Shown: positions 61,605 through 64,000 of the stretch, in pieces | Layout of the letters: every line of letters starts with the position of its first letter | How positions within the stretch are numbered: the first letter of the stretch is position 1 | Origin: Mesorhizobium neociceri | GTDB taxonomy: Bacteria; Pseudomonadota; Alphaproteobacteria; Rhizobiales; Rhizobiaceae | Length of the DNA: 64,000 nt | NCBI RefSeq assembly: GCF_013520985.1 | Contig: NZ_JACDTY010000004.1 | Span: 62,001-126,000 of the forward strand | Reading direction: 5' to 3' | Notes under the pieces: generated by a model | What the model was told of the DNA's origin: nothing | What the model saw: only the letters and a program-made list of their open reading frames with translations | Database searches by the model: none | Made by a program: the position numbers and the translations under genes

Positions 61605-64000
61605 CTACTCCGCCGGCTCCACATTCGTGTATGCCGCTTCCTCCAGCTCGCGCTTCAGCCTGGCTTCCTCATGCGTCTTCGGCGTGACGAAGCGGCCGAG
61701 CAGGAGGTAGGCGACCGGAGTGAGGAACAGCGTCGAGACGGTGGCGAGACCCAGCCCGCCGACGATGACCCAGCCGAGGGCGATGCGTGCCTCAGCACCC
61801 GCGCCGGCGGCCAGCACCAGCGGCACGCCGCCAAGGATGGTGCAGATCATCGTCATCATCACCGGCCGCAGCCGGATAATCGAGGCCTGCCCGATCGCCT
61901 CGCGCACGCCGAGCCCACGGTCGCGCAACTGGTTGGCGAATTCGACGATGAGGATGCCGTTCTTGGCCATGACGCCGACCAACAACACCAGGCCGATCTG
62001 GCTGTAGGCGTTGAGGCTGGTGCCCGACAGCAGCAGCGCAAAGATCGCACAGGCGAGGCCGAGCGGCACCGTCGCCATGATGATGACGGCGCTGACGAAG
62101 CTTTCGAATTGTGCAGCAAGCACCAGCAGAATGATGACCAGCGCGAAGCCGAAAATGGTGACCATGGCGCTGTTGGTTTCGCCCAGTGTGGCGGCTTCGG
62201 CCAGCGGCAGGATGCGGCTGCCCGGCGGCAGCAGCGGCGTGGCGATCTGCTCGGCGACACCAAGCGCATCACCGAGCGCGAAATTGCCGTTCAGATTGGA
62301 GGTGATCGCCACCGAGGGCTGCTGCTGTTCGCGCGTCAGCGACGGCGGCACGGCGCGCTCGGTCAGCGTCGCGATGGTCGACATCGGCACAAAGCGGCCG
62401 TCGGCGGTTTTGAGGAAAATGTTTTCGAGATCGGTCGGATCGTTGATCGGGTTGGTGGTCGAGACCAGCTTCACGCCATAGCTGCGGTCGGCGATGTAGA
62501 CATCGACGACATCGTTGCCGTCGAGCATCGCCTGCAAGGTGTTGGCCAGGCCGGTGATATCGATGCCGAGATCGGAAGCGCGCTCGCGGTCGATAGCGAC
62601 CGCCAGCTGCGGCTGCGTCGGGTCGACGGAGAGCCGTGGCGTCTGGAAGCGCGGGTCGGCTTGCATCTGGGCGATGATCTTGACCGCCGCGTCGCCGAGC
62701 GCCTTGCGGTCGTTGCCGACCAGCGCGAACTGCAGGCCGTTACCGGCGCCTCTGATACCGAGGCTGTTGGCCTGGACCGGGAAGATGCGCACGCTGGGCA
62801 CCTGCCGGGTCAGCTGGGTGATCTGAGCCATAATCTCCTGCTGGCTGCGCGCGCGCTCGTCCCACGGCGCCAGCGTCATCACCATGAAGCCTGAGTTATA
62901 GGCGCCGTTCTGGCCGGCGTTTTCGAAGGTGCTAACGATCTCGCCGGAATCACGCAGCGGCTGGATCAGCCGCTCGATCTTCTGCATCTGCTGGGTGGTG
63001 TAATCGAGGCTGACGCCTTGCGGCGCGTTGATGCGCAACAGCACGACGGCGCGGTCCTCGCTCGGCGTCAATTCCTGGCGGATGGTGCCGAACAGCGTGA
63101 AGGCCGTGGCGGCAAACAGCACGGCGACCAGAAGCACGATCCACGGCGCGCCGAGGCAGGCATGCAGGGCGCGTTTGTAGGCTGCATTCAGCGCACCGCC
63201 GATGCGTGCGCCAATGCCGTGACCGCCTTCGTGGTGGAGCGCGGCGCCAGTCAGCATGCGCGAGGCCAGCATCGGGCACAACGTCAGCGCGACGACGCAG
63301 GAGAGCAGCACCGACATGGCAAGCACGAAGCCGAATTCGCGGAACAACCCGCCGGTCTGTCCCGGCAGGAACGAGATCGGCACGAAGACGGCGACCAGCG
63401 TCAGCGTCGTGGCGATGACGGCGAAGAACACTTCCTGGGCGCCGAGCACGGCGGCGGCACGGGGCCCCATGCCTTCATTGCGCCGTCGCACGATGTTTTC
63501 GAGAACGACGATGGCGTCGTCGACGACGAGGCCCGTCGCCAGCACTAGCGCCAGCAAGGTCAGGATGTTGATCGAGAAACCGGCGAGGTAGATGGCGGCG
63601 ATGGTGCCGATCATGGCGACCGGCATCGACAGGCCGGGGATCAGCGTCGCGCGCCAGTCGAGTAGAAAGACATAGATGACGATCAGCACCATGGAGATCG
63701 ACAGGCCGAGCGCGATTTCGACCTCGTGCACGGCGCCGTTGACGAAGACCGCGTCGTCGCTGGTGATCTTGATCGACATGCCCTTGGGTAGGTTTTCCTG
63801 CAATTTGGCCACCGCAGCCTTTACCCCGGTGGAAATGTCCAGCGTGTTCGATTCCGCCTGGCGGATGATGCCGAGGCCGATGCCGGTCTTGCCGTCCGAG
63901 CGCAGCGAGGTCTGGCCTATGTCGGGGCCAAGCGTGACGGTGGCGACGTCGCGGATGCGCGTCGTGCCGCCGATGATGATGTTTTCGAATTCTTCCGGCG
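61605..64000 (-). CDS. RND efflux transporter, inner-membrane pump (5' end outside window)
   Basis: The 3' 798 codons of an AcrB/HAE1-type pump; the frame is open to the right edge, so the start is missing. Features: SMVLIVIYVFLLDWRATLIP, GLVVDDAIVVLENIVRRRNE (membrane Asp pair of the proton relay), FLPGQTGGLFREFGFVLAMS, a periplasmic docking domain, then VGVMAKNGILIVEFANQLRD and a C-terminal GWVIVGGLGLATVSTLFLTP. Works with a membrane-fusion protein and outer-membrane channel, neither in the window. Substrate unknown. Confidence 0.94.
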   Translation of the reverse strand, partial: PEEFENIIIGGTTRIRDVATVTLGPDIGQTSLRSDGKTGIGLGIIRQAESNTLDISTGVKAAVAKLQENLPKGMSIKITSDDAVFVNGAVHEVEIALGLSISMVLIVIYVFLLDWRATLIPGLSMPVAMIGTIAAIYLAGFSINILTLLALVLATGLVVDDAIVVLENIVRRRNEGMGPRAAAVLGAQEVFFAVIATTLTLVAVFVPISFLPGQTGGLFREFGFVLAMSVLLSCVVALTLCPMLASRMLTGAALHHEGGHGIGARIGGALNAAYKRALHACLGAPWIVLLVAVLFAATAFTLFGTIRQELTPSEDRAVVLLRINAPQGVSLDYTTQQMQKIERLIQPLRDSGEIVSTFENAGQNGAYNSGFMVMTLAPWDERARSQQEIMAQITQLTRQVPSVRIFPVQANSLGIRGAGNGLQFALVGNDRKALGDAAVKIIAQMQADPRFQTPRLSVDPTQPQLAVAIDRERASDLGIDITGLANTLQAMLDGNDVVDVYIADRSYGVKLVSTTNPINDPTDLENIFLKTADGRFVPMSTIATLTERAVPPSLTREQQQPSVAITSNLNGNFALGDALGVAEQIATPLLPPGSRILPLAEAATLGETNSAMVTIFGFALVIILLVLAAQFESFVSAVIIMATVPLGLACAIFALLLSGTSLNAYSQIGLVLLVGVMAKNGILIVEFANQLRDRGLGVREAIGQASIIRLRPVMMTMICTILGGVPLVLAAGAGAEARIALGWVIVGGLGLATVSTLFLTPVAYLLLGRFVTPKTHEEARLKRELEEAAYTNVEPAE

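Noticed and set aside
61485..62894. 469-codon plus-strand frame
   Set aside because: Antisense of the RND pump gene and running through the palindromic element.

Overview
The window looks like a Mesorhizobium-type alphaproteobacterial chromosome carrying the end of an integrated genomic island. The evidence for the genus is the rhizobial backbone gene content, a small DUF680-type secreted protein (a family I associate with Mesorhizobium), tandem DUF992 proteins, an S21 protein with a long basic tail, and high-GC repetitive palindromes.

Island part (1 to about 20,330). This part is visibly less GC-biased and rich in accessory genes. It starts inside a five-gene operon that matches the MZA antiviral architecture: a sigma-70-like protein, a MutL/MORC-like GHKL ATPase, a Z1-domain helicase-like ATPase, a PD-(D/E)XK (DUF4420-like) protein and an AIPR protein. 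A C5-cytosine methyltransferase and a divergent Vsr mismatch endonuclease follow. Next comes a less familiar module at 11.8-16.4 kb: a PD-(D/E)XK-like protein, an unknown 167-residue protein, an AAA+ ATPase, a small frameshifted gene, and an M41 (FtsH-type) zinc protease. The last four are chained by overlapping stop and start codons. This module is the best candidate here for an undescribed system. The island ends with two serine recombinases. The first has alanine where the catalytic serine should be. The second is a full large serine recombinase whose last codons are read from the antisense strand of a tRNA-Ser(GGA) gene, which is the likely integration site.

Backbone part (20.4-64 kb). 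A purine/pyrimidine nucleoside uptake and salvage region comes first (Bmp binding protein, ABC ATPase, two permeases, cdd, purine nucleoside phosphorylase, deoA, then upp and add on the other strand). It is followed by ubiE-ubiB and a CoaBC enzyme with an N-terminal FitA/Arc-like ribbon-helix-helix DNA-binding domain and matching half-sites upstream. Then come dgdA/dgdR, an MFS exporter, two DUF992 proteins, a DUF4274 protein, a TPR lipoprotein, rpsU, a SET-domain protein, an SDR and a HEAT-like protein. The sarcosine oxidase operon soxB-x-D-A-G contains one extra unknown gene.

The last 10 kb hold two TetR regulators and a divergent acyl-CoA-type catabolic cluster: SDR, MaoC hydratase, APH-fold kinase and SDR leftward, and TetR, acyl-CoA dehydrogenase and two MDR oxidoreductases rightward. 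An 8-bp-arm palindrome lies between the divergent starts. The window closes with a nested repetitive palindrome and the 3' part of an RND efflux pump gene. No CRISPR array, insertion sequence or rRNA was seen. All family names come from reading motifs; no database search was run.
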